Positions 36,096 to 44,293 of a stretch of 64,000 nt of DNA are shown here, piece by piece. This DNA comes from Elizabethkingia occulta. Its GTDB lineage: Bacteria > Bacteroidota > Bacteroidia > Flavobacteriales > Weeksellaceae. Position numbers and translations under genes: made by a program. The notes beneath the pieces are model-generated. The model did not search any database. It had not been told where the DNA came from and saw only the letters and a list, made by a program, of their open reading frames with translations. The first letter of the stretch is position 1. Each line of letters opens with the position of its first letter. Location of the stretch: positions 1 to 64,000 of the forward strand of contig NZ_MAHX01000006.1 in NCBI RefSeq assembly GCF_002023715.1, in the 5' to 3' direction.

Positions 36096-36509
36096 TTATA
36101 ATTCAGTTACTTTTTTTCCAATTTTGTAAACTGTTCCTGTGAATTTTGCTACCAGTTTTTGCTCTTGGTTGGTGATATGAATATCATAAACAGCAGTCTT
36201 TCTGGTTTCATTTACCAATTTACTTTCCCCACGAAAAATATCACCTTCTCTTCCGGCAGTTGTAAAGTTTATCACACAATTGAGTGCTACTGCTGCATCT
36301 CCGGAATTGTTGGAGGAAAAAGCCAATGCTGAGTCCGCAAAAGCGAAAGTAACTCCACCATGAACGGTTTTCAAACCATTCAACATTTCCTCTCTGATTG
36401 GCATTTCTATTAAACAATAATTTTCTTTTACCTCTATCAGTTTTATTCCCATCCATTTGGAAAACTCATCCTGAGCGAGCATATAATCTGCGACTTGTTC
36501 TGGCTTCAT
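36096..36509 (-). CDS. paaI: Hydroxyphenylacetyl-CoA thioesterase PaaI
   Basis: A 137-aa hot-dog fold thioesterase that hydrolyses stalled ring-hydroxylated phenylacetyl-CoA. The active-site helix motif is HGGVTFAFADSALAF (about residues 50-64), where Asp is the likely catalytic residue, preceded by NGLKTV. It sits between paaH and paaJ in the conserved order of the pathway. Confidence 0.9.
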   Translation of the reverse strand: MKPEQVADYMLAQDEFSKWMGIKLIEVKENYCLIEMPIREEMLNGLKTVHGGVTFAFADSALAFSSNNSGDAAVALNCVINFTTAGREGDIFRGESKLVNETRKTAVYDIHITNQEQKLVAKFTGTVYKIGKKVTEL

Positions 36510-36583
36510 TATTTATTTAATTTAACAATAGATACTTCGACTACGCTCAGCATGACATACGTTTATTATACTCTTAATTACTT

Positions 36584-37714
36584 TTATATTTTATTAAGTA
36601 AAGGGCTTTGTCTGTAGCGTTCTTCCTGGTATTCGTTATAAAGGTTCCGGAGTGTTTCAGATATAGCTGTATACCCAATTTCCTTTCCCCAGTTTAGTAA
36701 ACCTTTAGGATAATTAACACCTTTCTGCATAGCCAGTTCTATATCTTCATCATTTGCGATACCTAATCTCTTCGCTTCTACAGCTTCATTGATTAACATT
36801 GAAATAATTCTTATAAAGATTTGCTGATACAATTCTTCATTCTTCTGAGCAATAGGTTTGGAAGCTCCTTCCCGATAGTCATAAAATCCACGATTTGTTT
36901 TTCTACCCAAAAGCTTGGCTTCGGCCATACGTTGTTGTAGTAAAGAAGGTTTATATTTAGGATCGTAGAAGTAGTCTTTATAAACCGTTGTTGTAACGGC
37001 AAAGTTCACATCGATCCCAATAAGGTCCATTAGTTCAAAGGGGCCCATTTTAAAGTTCCCAAGACTGGTCATAGCATCATCCACCTGCTCGGGTGTTGCA
37101 ATATTTTCTTCGACAATTCTCAATGCCTCACCATAATATGGACGTGCAATCCTGTTGACAATAAAACCGGGAATATCTTTAGCAATCACCGGAACTTTGT
37201 TCCAGGATTTCATTAAATCATAAACTTTTTGTGGTAATTGTTCATCGGTAAGTAACCCGGGAATTACTTCCACTAAAGGCATCAAAGGTGCCGGATTAAA
37301 AAAGTGAATACCTATGAAGCGATTCGGATTTCTCAGCTCCGATGATAAAGAAGTAATAGAAATAGAAGATGTATTGGAACTAATTATACAAGTGTCGGAT
37401 ACATATGTTTCTAACTCAGAAAACACTTTGGTTTTGATCTCTTTATTTTCGATAATTGCTTCAATAACTAAATCAGAATCTTTCAGGTCTTTTAGCTCTG
37501 TACAGAATTTCACTCTGTTGAATATCTGTTCTGCTTCCTCAAATGATATTTTCTGCTTTTCGGCAAGTCTTGTCAGTATCTTCTCAAGGTTTTGTAATGC
37601 TTTTTCGGTTTGCGATGCATTTGCATCAAACAAAAATACATTACATCCGTTGGAAGCTGCCACCTGAGCTATTCCAATCCCCATCGTTCCTGAGCCGATT
37701 ACTCCTATATTCAT
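36584..37714 (-). CDS. paaH: 3-hydroxyadipyl-CoA dehydrogenase PaaH
   Basis: NAD-dependent oxidation of 3-hydroxyadipyl-CoA to 3-oxoadipyl-CoA. The NAD-binding loop GVIGSGTMGIGIAQVAA is at residues 4-20. The 3-hydroxyacyl-CoA dehydrogenase signature IHFFNPAPLMPLVEVI is near 141-156 and DIPGFIVNRI near 183. The length of 376 aa includes the C-terminal helical domain with a second subdomain. It lies downstream of paaG, across a palindrome-ended spacer. Confidence 0.93.
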   Translation of the reverse strand: MNIGVIGSGTMGIGIAQVAASNGCNVFLFDANASQTEKALQNLEKILTRLAEKQKISFEEAEQIFNRVKFCTELKDLKDSDLVIEAIIENKEIKTKVFSELETYVSDTCIISSNTSSISITSLSSELRNPNRFIGIHFFNPAPLMPLVEVIPGLLTDEQLPQKVYDLMKSWNKVPVIAKDIPGFIVNRIARPYYGEALRIVEENIATPEQVDDAMTSLGNFKMGPFELMDLIGIDVNFAVTTTVYKDYFYDPKYKPSLLQQRMAEAKLLGRKTNRGFYDYREGASKPIAQKNEELYQQIFIRIISMLINEAVEAKRLGIANDEDIELAMQKGVNYPKGLLNWGKEIGYTAISETLRNLYNEYQEERYRQSPLLNKI

Positions 37715-37726
37715 AGTTAAAAATAA

Positions 37727-37832
37727 TGTAGCAATGTATCACTTACCAATGTAACAATTTTATAAAAAATTGAATTTGCCGAAGCGCTTATTTCTATTGG
37801 TAGTTGTTACATTGGCAGATTGTTATATTAAT
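37727..37832. repeat. Palindrome-ended intergenic repeat (paaH-paaG gap)
   Basis: It shares the ends caatgtatcacttaccaatg and tctattggtagttgttacat with the copy at 34716-34827, and contains an extra gccgaagcgc core. It fills the whole 119-base gap between two genes that are otherwise closely packed. Confidence 0.5.
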
Positions 37833-37833
37833 T

Positions 37834-38637
37834 TTATTTCCCTTTATACTCTGGTTGTCTTTTTTCCAAAAATGCTCTTACACCTTCTTTGAAATCTTCA
37901 GTTTCAGCAGCGTCTTGCTGATAAATACCTTCCAAATCCAATTGTTCGCTCAACGTATTGTTATAGGAATTATTGAATGCTTTTTTGGTTAATCCTATTG
38001 CTTTTGTTGGCAGATTAGAAATCTGAGCCAAAACTTCACCTGCTTTTGCTTCAAACTCTTCATCTTTGAAAACATCAGCAATTAATCCCAATTGCTTAGC
38101 CTCAGTTGATGAAAGTTTTTTTCCGGTAAATGCCAAATAACTGGCCAATTGTTTACCTAATAATTTTGGCAGATAATAGGTTCCTGCTGTATCCGGGATT
38201 AATCCAATATTTACAAATGCCTGAGAAAAGTAAGAGCTTTCAGTTGCCAAAGTAAAGTCACAGATAAGTCCCAACATTGCACCTGCACCTACTGCTGGTC
38301 CGTTGACTAAAGCAATAACAGGTTTTGAGTTTTTTACAATGGCTTTTACCATTGGGTTATAATAATCGATAACCATACGTTGTATGATTCTTTCGTCTTC
38401 AGCTTCTTTACCTAATGATAAAGCTTCTTTAAGATTCTGTCCGGAACAGAAAGCTTTTCCTCTTCCCGAAATAGCAATACATCTTACTGTTTCGTTTTTA
38501 TCACATTCCTCCATAAAGTGGCGTATTTCACTCAACATTTTTTTGTTAAGCGAGTTATAACTTTCGGGTTGGTTGAGATAAGCTATTTTTAGTTTTCCGT
38601 CTAATTTTGATTCAATATCAATTTGAGTATAGTCCAT
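37834..38637 (-). CDS. paaG: 1,2-epoxyphenylacetyl-CoA isomerase PaaG
   Basis: Crotonase-fold isomerase that opens the epoxide to oxepin-CoA. The oxyanion-hole segments are AFCSGQNLKEA (about residues 61-71) and NGPAVGAGAMLGLICDF (about 112-128). The acidic catalytic residue is in IGLIPDTAGTYYL, where Asp replaces the usual hydratase Glu; this Asp is characteristic of PaaG. The length of 267 aa fits. The genuine PaaF hydratase is not in the cluster. Confidence 0.92.
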   Translation of the reverse strand: MDYTQIDIESKLDGKLKIAYLNQPESYNSLNKKMLSEIRHFMEECDKNETVRCIAISGRGKAFCSGQNLKEALSLGKEAEDERIIQRMVIDYYNPMVKAIVKNSKPVIALVNGPAVGAGAMLGLICDFTLATESSYFSQAFVNIGLIPDTAGTYYLPKLLGKQLASYLAFTGKKLSSTEAKQLGLIADVFKDEEFEAKAGEVLAQISNLPTKAIGLTKKAFNNSYNNTLSEQLDLEGIYQQDAAETEDFKEGVRAFLEKRQPEYKGK

Positions 38638-38647
38638 AAAATATTTT

Positions 38648-38767
38648 TTTAGTGTACCAATATAACAATCTAAGTTAACGTAACAATCTAATAGTTCAGT
38701 AATCTGGCAACAACATCGTTATGCTCCACATATTCATAAGTTCTATTGGTAAACTGATACATTAATT
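38648..38767. repeat. Palindrome-ended intergenic repeat (paaG-paaD gap)
   Basis: The left end (taccaatataacaatctaa) and the right end (tctattggtaaactgatac) match the copies at 34716 and 37727. It has a different interior with a possible second hairpin. It has no ORF. Confidence 0.45.
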
Positions 38768-38771
38768 TACA

Positions 38772-39236
38772 TCAATGGCATTTAAAATAATCGAAAGGTT
38801 CCAGACAATCTAAACACTGATAGGATGCTTTACACAATGTAGACCCGAATCTGCTGATTTGCTTGGTATGCATAGAACCACATCGTGGACATTCTTTAGG
38901 TTTTCCAATATGATGTTCGTCCGCACCTCTTTCGGGTGGTGTAATTCCATAAGCTTTCAGTTTTTCTCTGGCTTCATCGGTTAACCAATCAGTTGTCCAT
39001 ATCGGAAACATTTTGGTTACCACTTTTGCATCCCAGCCATTTTCTTTCATGACTTTGGTAATATCTTCTTCAATAGTAAACATAGCCGGGCAGGCAGAAT
39101 AAGTAGGTGTAATAGTTACTTCACAAGTACTGACACCAAGCATCTTTGCCTCTCTTACAATACCCAGTTCCACAATATCGATTACCGGAATTTCAGGATC
39201 TGGAATTGTTTTTAATATGTCTAAAAGTTCATTCAT
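38772..39236 (-). CDS. paaD: Phenylacetyl-CoA epoxidase subunit PaaD
   Basis: Accessory subunit of the ring 1,2-phenylacetyl-CoA epoxygenase, thought to act in iron-sulfur assembly. The N-terminal DUF59/MIP18-like domain has DPEIPVIDIVELGI. The C-terminal zinc-binding part carries CPRCGS and further cysteines ending in CLDCLEPFDYFKCH. The frame runs to 39293, but the ATG at 39236 (MNELLDILK) is the natural start and gives 154 aa. It overlaps or abuts the end of the alpha/beta hydrolase gene (39241). Confidence 0.92.
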   Translation of the reverse strand: MNELLDILKTIPDPEIPVIDIVELGIVREAKMLGVSTCEVTITPTYSACPAMFTIEEDITKVMKENGWDAKVVTKMFPIWTTDWLTDEAREKLKAYGITPPERGADEHHIGKPKECPRCGSMHTKQISRFGSTLCKASYQCLDCLEPFDYFKCH

Positions 39237-39240
39237 TTTC

Positions 39241-40047
39241 TTATTTTTTATCAAAGTCAAGGACTTTCGCCATTGCTTTTTGATAATCCACATTATCTGT
39301 CATCCCGTTATGTCCCTGATTATTTAGTACAATCAGGCTATCTCCCTGTTTAAAATTGTCTTTCAATTTCAAAGAGGCATTATAATTAATTACCTCATCG
39401 GCATTACCATGAAATATAATAACCGGAGATTTCACAGTTTTCAGATATTGATAGGTTTCAAAATTATATTTGAGTAAAAATCCGGGAAGGAATGAAAACT
39501 GTTGTTTCATCTCATCCCTCAGACTATAGTAGGGAGCCTGCAAGATTAATAAATGAGCATTACTAACCGAAGCTATTTTTGCTGCTAATCCGGTTCCTAC
39601 AGAATATCCCAGGATAATAATTTTATTTTCGGGATACCTTTTCTCTATTTCTTTATATGCTACTTCTACATCCGAAAATAGCTGATCTTTACTTTCTATG
39701 TTTCCTTCGCTTTTCCCATAGCCTCTGTAATCCACTATGAAAACATCATAATTCATACTGTTATAAAGTTTAGCTACTTCGCCCCAGCCTTTTATTGAGC
39801 CACCATTACCATGAAGGTAAAAAATAACACCTTTAGAGTCCGGAACTCTGAATAATACAGAGCTTAGCCTTTTATTGTCTTTTGTTACAATCGGTATTTC
39901 TTCTGCATTGCCTTCGAAATTATAAGTATAGTTCTCTGGCAATTTTTCCGGATGAAATATTATTTTCTCCTGATAATAGTATACCGCTGCACATAGCACT
40001 AAATATACTATCACAAAAGAAATAATTATTTTCAGAAATACCTTCAT
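39241..40047 (-). CDS. Membrane-anchored alpha/beta hydrolase inserted in the paa cluster
   Basis: A 268-aa alpha/beta hydrolase with an N-terminal membrane anchor (residues about 4-24). The nucleophile elbow is GYSVGTG (about 148-154), and the loop GNADEV holds the acid residue and a GHNG histidine follows. It lies between paaC and paaD, where no gene is expected, and shares tight junctions with both. Function is unknown; a thioesterase or lipase-like role is possible. Confidence 0.85.
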   Translation of the reverse strand: MKVFLKIIISFVIVYLVLCAAVYYYQEKIIFHPEKLPENYTYNFEGNAEEIPIVTKDNKRLSSVLFRVPDSKGVIFYLHGNGGSIKGWGEVAKLYNSMNYDVFIVDYRGYGKSEGNIESKDQLFSDVEVAYKEIEKRYPENKIIILGYSVGTGLAAKIASVSNAHLLILQAPYYSLRDEMKQQFSFLPGFLLKYNFETYQYLKTVKSPVIIFHGNADEVINYNASLKLKDNFKQGDSLIVLNNQGHNGMTDNVDYQKAMAKVLDFDKK

Positions 40048-40053
40048 TGCTAT

Positions 40054-40803
40054 CTACCATGTACAACCGGGATAGGCTCTTTGCAAATATTGTAATTCAC
40101 AAAGTATAAAGCCAAAGTATTCTGTATGATATCCGGTTCTGGATTTAAGCTGCATAAAAGGATTTTCCGGATACTCTAATCCAAAACCCTGAAAATCTTT
40201 TTGGGTAATACTGATAAATTGTTGGTAAAGTTCATCTGTATTTGGGGCTATATTTAAAGCGATCAAATCTTCTTCCCCTTCTACATGCGCAAATAAGCCT
40301 TTGGTATATTCCCAAATATTCTCAATAGCATTTGTCAGGCGCTCACGACTTTCTTCTGTTCCCTGAGCAAAAATCTTCATCCATGAAGAAGTATGGGTAT
40401 AATGGTATCTTACCTCTTTCAGAGATTTCTGTGCAATTGCAGACAGTTCTTCATCTACTGATGTGGATAAAGCCTCGTACATCAATTTCTGATAGACAGA
40501 AAAAACATATACTTTAAGAATGGTTTGCGCATAATCCTCATTAGGCAACTCCGTCCAATGTGCATTTACATATTCATGTTCATATCTTAAGAAAGCTATA
40601 TCATCTTCACTCTTTCCATCATCATTTAGTCGAGATGCATATTGGTAAAAATTATTAGCTTGTCCCAGTTCATCCAGTGCAATATTTGTCAGCGCAATAT
40701 CTTCTTCCAGATAAGGCCCTTCACCGCACCATTCTGCAAGCCTCTGCCCCATGATAAAGCTATCGTCTGCCAGTTTTAATAAATAGTTATATAATGGATT
40801 CAT
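40054..40803 (-). CDS. paaC: Phenylacetyl-CoA epoxidase subunit PaaC
   Basis: Structural non-catalytic ferritin-like subunit that pairs with PaaA. The 249-aa helical bundle has DIALTNIALDELGQANNFYQ (about residues 34-53), characteristic of PaaC, but lacks the full set of metal ligands. It is placed directly after paaB and before the hydrolase, 6 bases apart. Confidence 0.93.
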   Translation of the reverse strand: MNPLYNYLLKLADDSFIMGQRLAEWCGEGPYLEEDIALTNIALDELGQANNFYQYASRLNDDGKSEDDIAFLRYEHEYVNAHWTELPNEDYAQTILKVYVFSVYQKLMYEALSTSVDEELSAIAQKSLKEVRYHYTHTSSWMKIFAQGTEESRERLTNAIENIWEYTKGLFAHVEGEEDLIALNIAPNTDELYQQFISITQKDFQGFGLEYPENPFMQLKSRTGYHTEYFGFILCELQYLQRAYPGCTW

Positions 40804-40806
40804 TGT

Positions 40807-40850
40807 ATAGAATTTAGAAACTAGAGGTTAGAAATCAGACTAAATTCTAT
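40807..40850. repeat. Palindrome in the paaC-paaB gap
   Basis: An 11-bp perfect inverted repeat atagaatttag/ctaaattctat (40807-40817 with 40840-40850) fills the spacer. The loop between contains a second weak pairing, with repeats of the tagaggttagaaatcag type. Confidence 0.5.
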
Positions 40851-40874
40851 AATCTAACTTCTCACTTCTATAAT

Positions 40875-41162
40875 TTACATATTTTTTACATCATTTGGGA
40901 TTTCATAGAAAGTCGGATGGCGGTACAACTTATCATCCGCAGGATCAAAGAATGCTTCCTGATCTACTCCTTCGGAGCTTACTATATATTTACTCGGAAC
41001 TACCCATACACAGGTTCCCTCTTTTCTTCTTGTATAAACATCTCTGGCATTTTGTAATGCCATTTCCGCTGTGGGTGCCTGTACTGTTCCGGCATGCTTG
41101 TGGGATAAGCCCGGTTTTGTCTGAATAAAAACTTCCCACATATCTAAATTTGCCATAGTCAA
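40875..41162 (-). CDS. paaB: Phenylacetyl-CoA epoxidase subunit PaaB
   Basis: A 95-aa small subunit that links the epoxidase dimers. The typical order WEVFIQTKPGLSHKHAG, then the RDVYTRRKEG segment and IVSSEGVDQEAFFDPADDK, is present. The length is normal for PaaB. It lies between paaA and paaC with a repeat-filled gap on the paaA side. Confidence 0.94.
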   Translation of the reverse strand: MTMANLDMWEVFIQTKPGLSHKHAGTVQAPTAEMALQNARDVYTRRKEGTCVWVVPSKYIVSSEGVDQEAFFDPADDKLYRHPTFYEIPNDVKNM

Positions 41163-41167
41163 ATTAA

Positions 41168-41292
41168 TTTAACAATGTATCAATGTACCAATTTATCAAT
41201 GATATTCTTCATGAACTACGTTCGTAAGCCTTCATTTTATGCTCAGAATGACAATTGATTGTTACATTTTTACATTGGTATATTGTTACATT
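41168..41292. repeat. Palindrome-ended intergenic repeat (paaB-paaA gap)
   Basis: The left part (caatgtatcaatgtaccaat) and the right part (tacattggtatattgttaca) are inverted. The interior contains actacgttcg...gctcagaatgac, which resembles the acttcgactacgctcagcat segment at 36533-36552. It is the longest of the paa gap elements. Confidence 0.5.
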
Positions 41293-42232
41293 ATTTTATT
41301 ACTTCTTTTTGTTGTTTTTCGGCAAAAGCTGCAGCTGCTTCTTTTACCCAAAGGTTTTCTTGCTGAGCTTTTACTTTAGTCTGTAATCTCTTTTTATTAC
41401 AGGGTCCATTACCTTTTAATACTTCCATAAACTCGTCCCATGGAAGCTCTCCAAAGTCGTAATGACCTTTTTCTTCATTCCATTTTAAATCTTTATCCGG
41501 AATGGTCAGTCCTAAAAATTCGGCCTGTGGAACAGTAACATCAATGAATCTTTGACGAAGACTGTCATTACTCTCACGCTTCACTCTGTAATTCATTGAT
41601 AATTTAGAGTTTGGAGAGTGTTCATCATTTGGACCAAACATCATTAATGCAGGCCACCAGAAACGATTTAACGCTGCCTGAGCCATCTCTTTCTGCTGCT
41701 TTGTTCCACGGCAAAGTGCCATTAGGATTTCATAACCTTGTCTTTGGTGGAAAGATTCTTCTTTGCAAATTCTCACCATTGCTCTGGAATATGGCCCATA
41801 AGAATTACCCATCAGCATTACTTGATTCATAATCGCGGCTCCGTCTACAAGCCAGCCTATAGCACCGATATCTGCCCAGCTTAGTGTAGGATAATTAAAT
41901 ATACTTGAATACTTTGCTTTCCCAGACAACATATCATCATAAGTAGCATCCCTATCGGATCTTATAGTTCCGTTTCCCAATGTTTCTGTAGCTGCGTAGA
42001 GGTATAATCCGTGTCCGGCTTCATCCTGAACTTTTGCCAGTAATGCCATTTTTCTTCTCAACGATGGTGCACGGGAAATCCAATTGGCTTCCGGAAGCAT
42101 TCCTACAATCTCGGAATGTGCATGCTGAGAAATCTGACGAACCAATAACTTCCTGTAATCATCAGGCATTATATCTTTTGGTTCTACTTTATTTTCTTCA
42201 TGTACGTATTGTACAAACTTTTCTAAATCCAT
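41291..42232 (-). CDS. paaA: Phenylacetyl-CoA epoxidase catalytic subunit PaaA
   Basis: Di-iron monooxygenase subunit that epoxidises the aromatic ring of phenylacetyl-CoA. Ferritin-like metal motifs are in [13 protein letters not shown] (about residues 68-80, E-x2-H) and [13 protein letters not shown] (about 155-167, second E-x2-H). The length of 313 aa is usual. It is the first of the oxygenase genes after paaE, from which it is now separated by a GxxExxY unit and an unknown gene. Confidence 0.96.
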   Translation of the reverse strand: MDLEKFVQYVHEENKVEPKDIMPDDYRKLLVRQISQHAHSEIVGMLPEANWISRAPSLRRKMALLAKVQDEAGHGLYLYAATETLGNGTIRSDRDATYDDMLSGKAKYSSIFNYPTLSWADIGAIGWLVDGAAIMNQVMLMGNSYGPYSRAMVRICKEESFHQRQGYEILMALCRGTKQQKEMAQAALNRFWWPALMMFGPNDEHSPNSKLSMNYRVKRESNDSLRQRFIDVTVPQAEFLGLTIPDKDLKWNEEKGHYDFGELPWDEFMEVLKGNGPCNKKRLQTKVKAQQENLWVKEAAAAFAEKQQKEVIK

Positions 42233-42283
42233 TATTTATATTTTTAACACAATGGCACTAATTAAATTTTATCCTTACTAATG

Positions 42284-42749
42284 TTTTTAAGGCACTGATT
42301 GCTTCGCAATATATTTATACTAAGATATCTTCCCGTTTATAACTCTCTTAACACCATCTTTAAAAACATCTGTCCTAAAATTCAACAGTAATCCTAATTT
42401 TAATCCTGTCATCTTTAAGTAGGTTAAAACCTGAGCCTTATGAATATCATTTATAAAATCTACAGTTTTTATCTCCAGAATCAATTTATTCTCAACTATT
42501 AAATCAACCCTGAAAGCATTTTCTATCATGAGAGTTTCATAAACAATTGGCAGATACTTTTGCTTTTCAACTTCTAATCCAAACTTTTTAAGTTCATAAA
42601 ACATACATTCTTCATAAACACTTTCAAATAAACCCGCTCCTAATTTTTTATGGATTTTCAGGCCTAAATCAAATACAATTCTTGACAACTCATTCTCTGT
42701 CATATATTTTTAATTTTTGAAAATCTTTGATTTTCTTGTGCCTTAAAAA
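42284..42749 (-). mobile_element. GxxExxY gene unit bounded by 12-bp inverted repeats
   Basis: A perfect 12-bp terminal inverted repeat, tttttaaggcac (42284-42295) and gtgccttaaaaa (42738-42749), encloses the GxxExxY gene. Just inside each end is a small hairpin, attgc-ttc-gcaat on the left and gaaaatc-aaa-gattttc on the right. Outside them a 28-bp direct repeat (42237-42264 and 42810-42837, 26/28 identical) brackets the whole. It sits inside the paa operon between paaA and an unknown gene. These features together suggest a transposed unit; transposition itself is inferred. Confidence 0.65.
42320..42703 (-). CDS. GxxExxY protein, predicted PD-(D/E)xK nuclease fold
   Basis: A 127-aa protein of the GxxExxY family named for GLFESVYEEC (about 24-33). 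The nuclease-type pattern is visible in RVDLIVENKLILEIKTVDF (about 62-80): Asp in the first strand and E-x-K in the next. The family occurs in many scattered copies in Bacteroidota and its role is unknown. It does not belong to phenylacetate metabolism; it is flanked by inverted and direct repeats (see mobile element). Confidence 0.9.
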   Translation of the reverse strand: MTENELSRIVFDLGLKIHKKLGAGLFESVYEECMFYELKKFGLEVEKQKYLPIVYETLMIENAFRVDLIVENKLILEIKTVDFINDIHKAQVLTYLKMTGLKLGLLLNFRTDVFKDGVKRVINGKIS

Positions 42750-42834
42750 GCGTATTTATTTAAAATATAATTTGTGTCTTTGTGTTTATAAAAATTACCC
42801 TTCTGTATCTATATTTTTAACACAATAACACTAA

Positions 42835-43092
42835 TTATAAATGGCCATCACTTAAATCATCTTTCAGGTAGATTCCTACCTTGGAGTTGGAAAATTCTCC
42901 GGCCACAAAATTTACTTTTTTACCTTTATCTTCAATCACGTATTCTTTAAAGTAGTAAACATGCCCTTCATAAGGCCCTTTTACTTCTACTTTTTTATTA
43001 ACACAGTTCCAGTAAAAGCTCCAGATATTCAGTCCATTAATCTTATATTCTTCATTTTCATCTAATGCTTTTGCGAATTTCCAGTTAGTCAT
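42835..43092 (-). CDS. Small protein of unknown function in the paa cluster
   Basis: An 85-aa soluble protein rich in Tyr, Trp and Lys (MTNWKFAKALDENEEYKING, then NGLNIWSFYWN), with a beta-strand look. No family is recognised. The stop codon lies in one copy of the 28-bp direct repeat. It is placed between paaE and paaA and is co-directional with them; it may be an accessory to phenylacetate breakdown or a passenger. Confidence 0.6.
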   Translation of the reverse strand: MTNWKFAKALDENEEYKINGLNIWSFYWNCVNKKVEVKGPYEGHVYYFKEYVIEDKGKKVNFVAGEFSNSKVGIYLKDDLSDGHL

Positions 43093-43104
43093 GACTTTTA
43101 AATT

Positions 43105-43179
43105 TAGCGGTTATACTTCTTTACCAATTTAACAATAAACCACTGGTTTTCAAGTACAATTAACAGTTTTTAACCGCTA
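43105..43179. repeat. Inverted repeat in the paaE-unknown gene gap
   Basis: A 9-bp perfect inverted repeat tagcggtta/taaccgcta (43105-43113 with 43171-43179) closes a 57-base AT-rich loop that contains ttaccaatttaacaataaac, similar to the ends of the other paa gap elements. It has no ORF. Confidence 0.5.
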
Positions 43180-43207
43180 GAACTCACTATTTATAATCAA
43201 TATAAAT

Positions 43208-44293
43208 TTAAACATCATAATTCAGCATCAACACATTGGTAGTGGGATGGCACTGGCATGTCAGTACAAATCCTCTTTCTACCTCATCTTCTGTCAATGC
43301 AAAGTTCTTTTCCATAAAAACTTCGCCTTCCAATACCTGAGCTTTGCAAGTACAGCATACACCTCCTTTACAGGCAAACGGCACTGGTAGTTGCTCTTTC
43401 AATGCCTTGTCCAGAATGCTTTCTTTTTTCGAATTAAGATGGAAAGAATATTCATCATCATCAATAATTACTGTTACCATACTCTCCAGATTAGCAATAG
43501 CTTTGAACTCTTCACTCATTTCTTCTGCGTTTTCTTCATCCGGTGCAGTGAAGTATTCATATAAAACCTGAATTGCAGGAACCTTCTTTTCTTTTTTCAA
43601 ATAATCGGAAATACTCTTGATCATGTCTGCAGGGCCACAAATAAAATATGTAGCTTCCGGAACATCAATATCCGGATATCTTTCAAAAAGCTGTTCTAAT
43701 TTTTCAGCCGATATTCTTCCTTCAAAAACCGGATCTTCATGTTTCTCCCTACTTACGAGGTAAATTACTTTCAGCCTTCCACCAAAATCCTTTTCCAGCT
43801 TATCTAATTCAGCTTTTTTCATCACATGAGCCATGCTTCTATTACTATAAAACAGATAAGCATTGCTATTTGGTTCCTGATAGAGGCTTTCTTTCAAATT
43901 GGATAATACCGGACTAATTCCACTACCTGCAGCCAATCCAATATAAGTTTTGGTATTGCTGGGATGATAAGTCGTATTAAATCCGCCCATGGGTGGCATC
44001 ACTTCCAGCATTTCATCCATATGAAGATGCTCATTGAAATAACCTGAAACCTTACCTCCTTCCAGTAATTTCACCAATACTTCCAATACATTGCCTTTCT
44101 CACTCGGAGCATTACAAATAGAATAAGAACGTCGTTCTTCATTCCCATCGATCATCATTCTGAAGTTGATATATTGCCCCTGCCTGAATCTGAATTTATC
44201 TTTCAGCTCCTCCGGGATTTCAACCGCTACATTCACGGCATCCTGCGTATCCTTCTGAACCTTTACGGTTTTTAATTTATAAAATGAGTTCAT
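43208..44293 (-). CDS. paaE: Phenylacetyl-CoA epoxidase reductase subunit PaaE
   Basis: Electron-transfer subunit. The FAD-binding motif RRSYSICNAP is at about residues 54-63. The NAD(P)-binding region GLAAGSGISPVLSNLKE is near 114-130. The C-terminal plant-type 2Fe-2S domain has CKGGVCCTC (about 320-328) with the last ligand in VLTCQC. The length of 361 aa fits. It overlaps the end of paaK by 4 bases. Confidence 0.95.
   Translation of the reverse strand: MNSFYKLKTVKVQKDTQDAVNVAVEIPEELKDKFRFRQGQYINFRMMIDGNEERRSYSICNAPSEKGNVLEVLVKLLEGGKVSGYFNEHLHMDEMLEVMPPMGGFNTTYHPSNTKTYIGLAAGSGISPVLSNLKESLYQEPNSNAYLFYSNRSMAHVMKKAELDKLEKDFGGRLKVIYLVSREKHEDPVFEGRISAEKLEQLFERYPDIDVPEATYFICGPADMIKSISDYLKKEKKVPAIQVLYEYFTAPDEENAEEMSEEFKAIANLESMVTVIIDDDEYSFHLNSKKESILDKALKEQLPVPFACKGGVCCTCKAQVLEGEVFMEKNFALTEDEVERGFVLTCQCHPTTNVLMLNYDV

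Noticed and set aside
34716-41292. CRISPR-like array from the repeated spacers
   Set aside because: The repeats lie between genes kilobases apart, differ in sequence, and have inverted ends rather than regular direct repeats.
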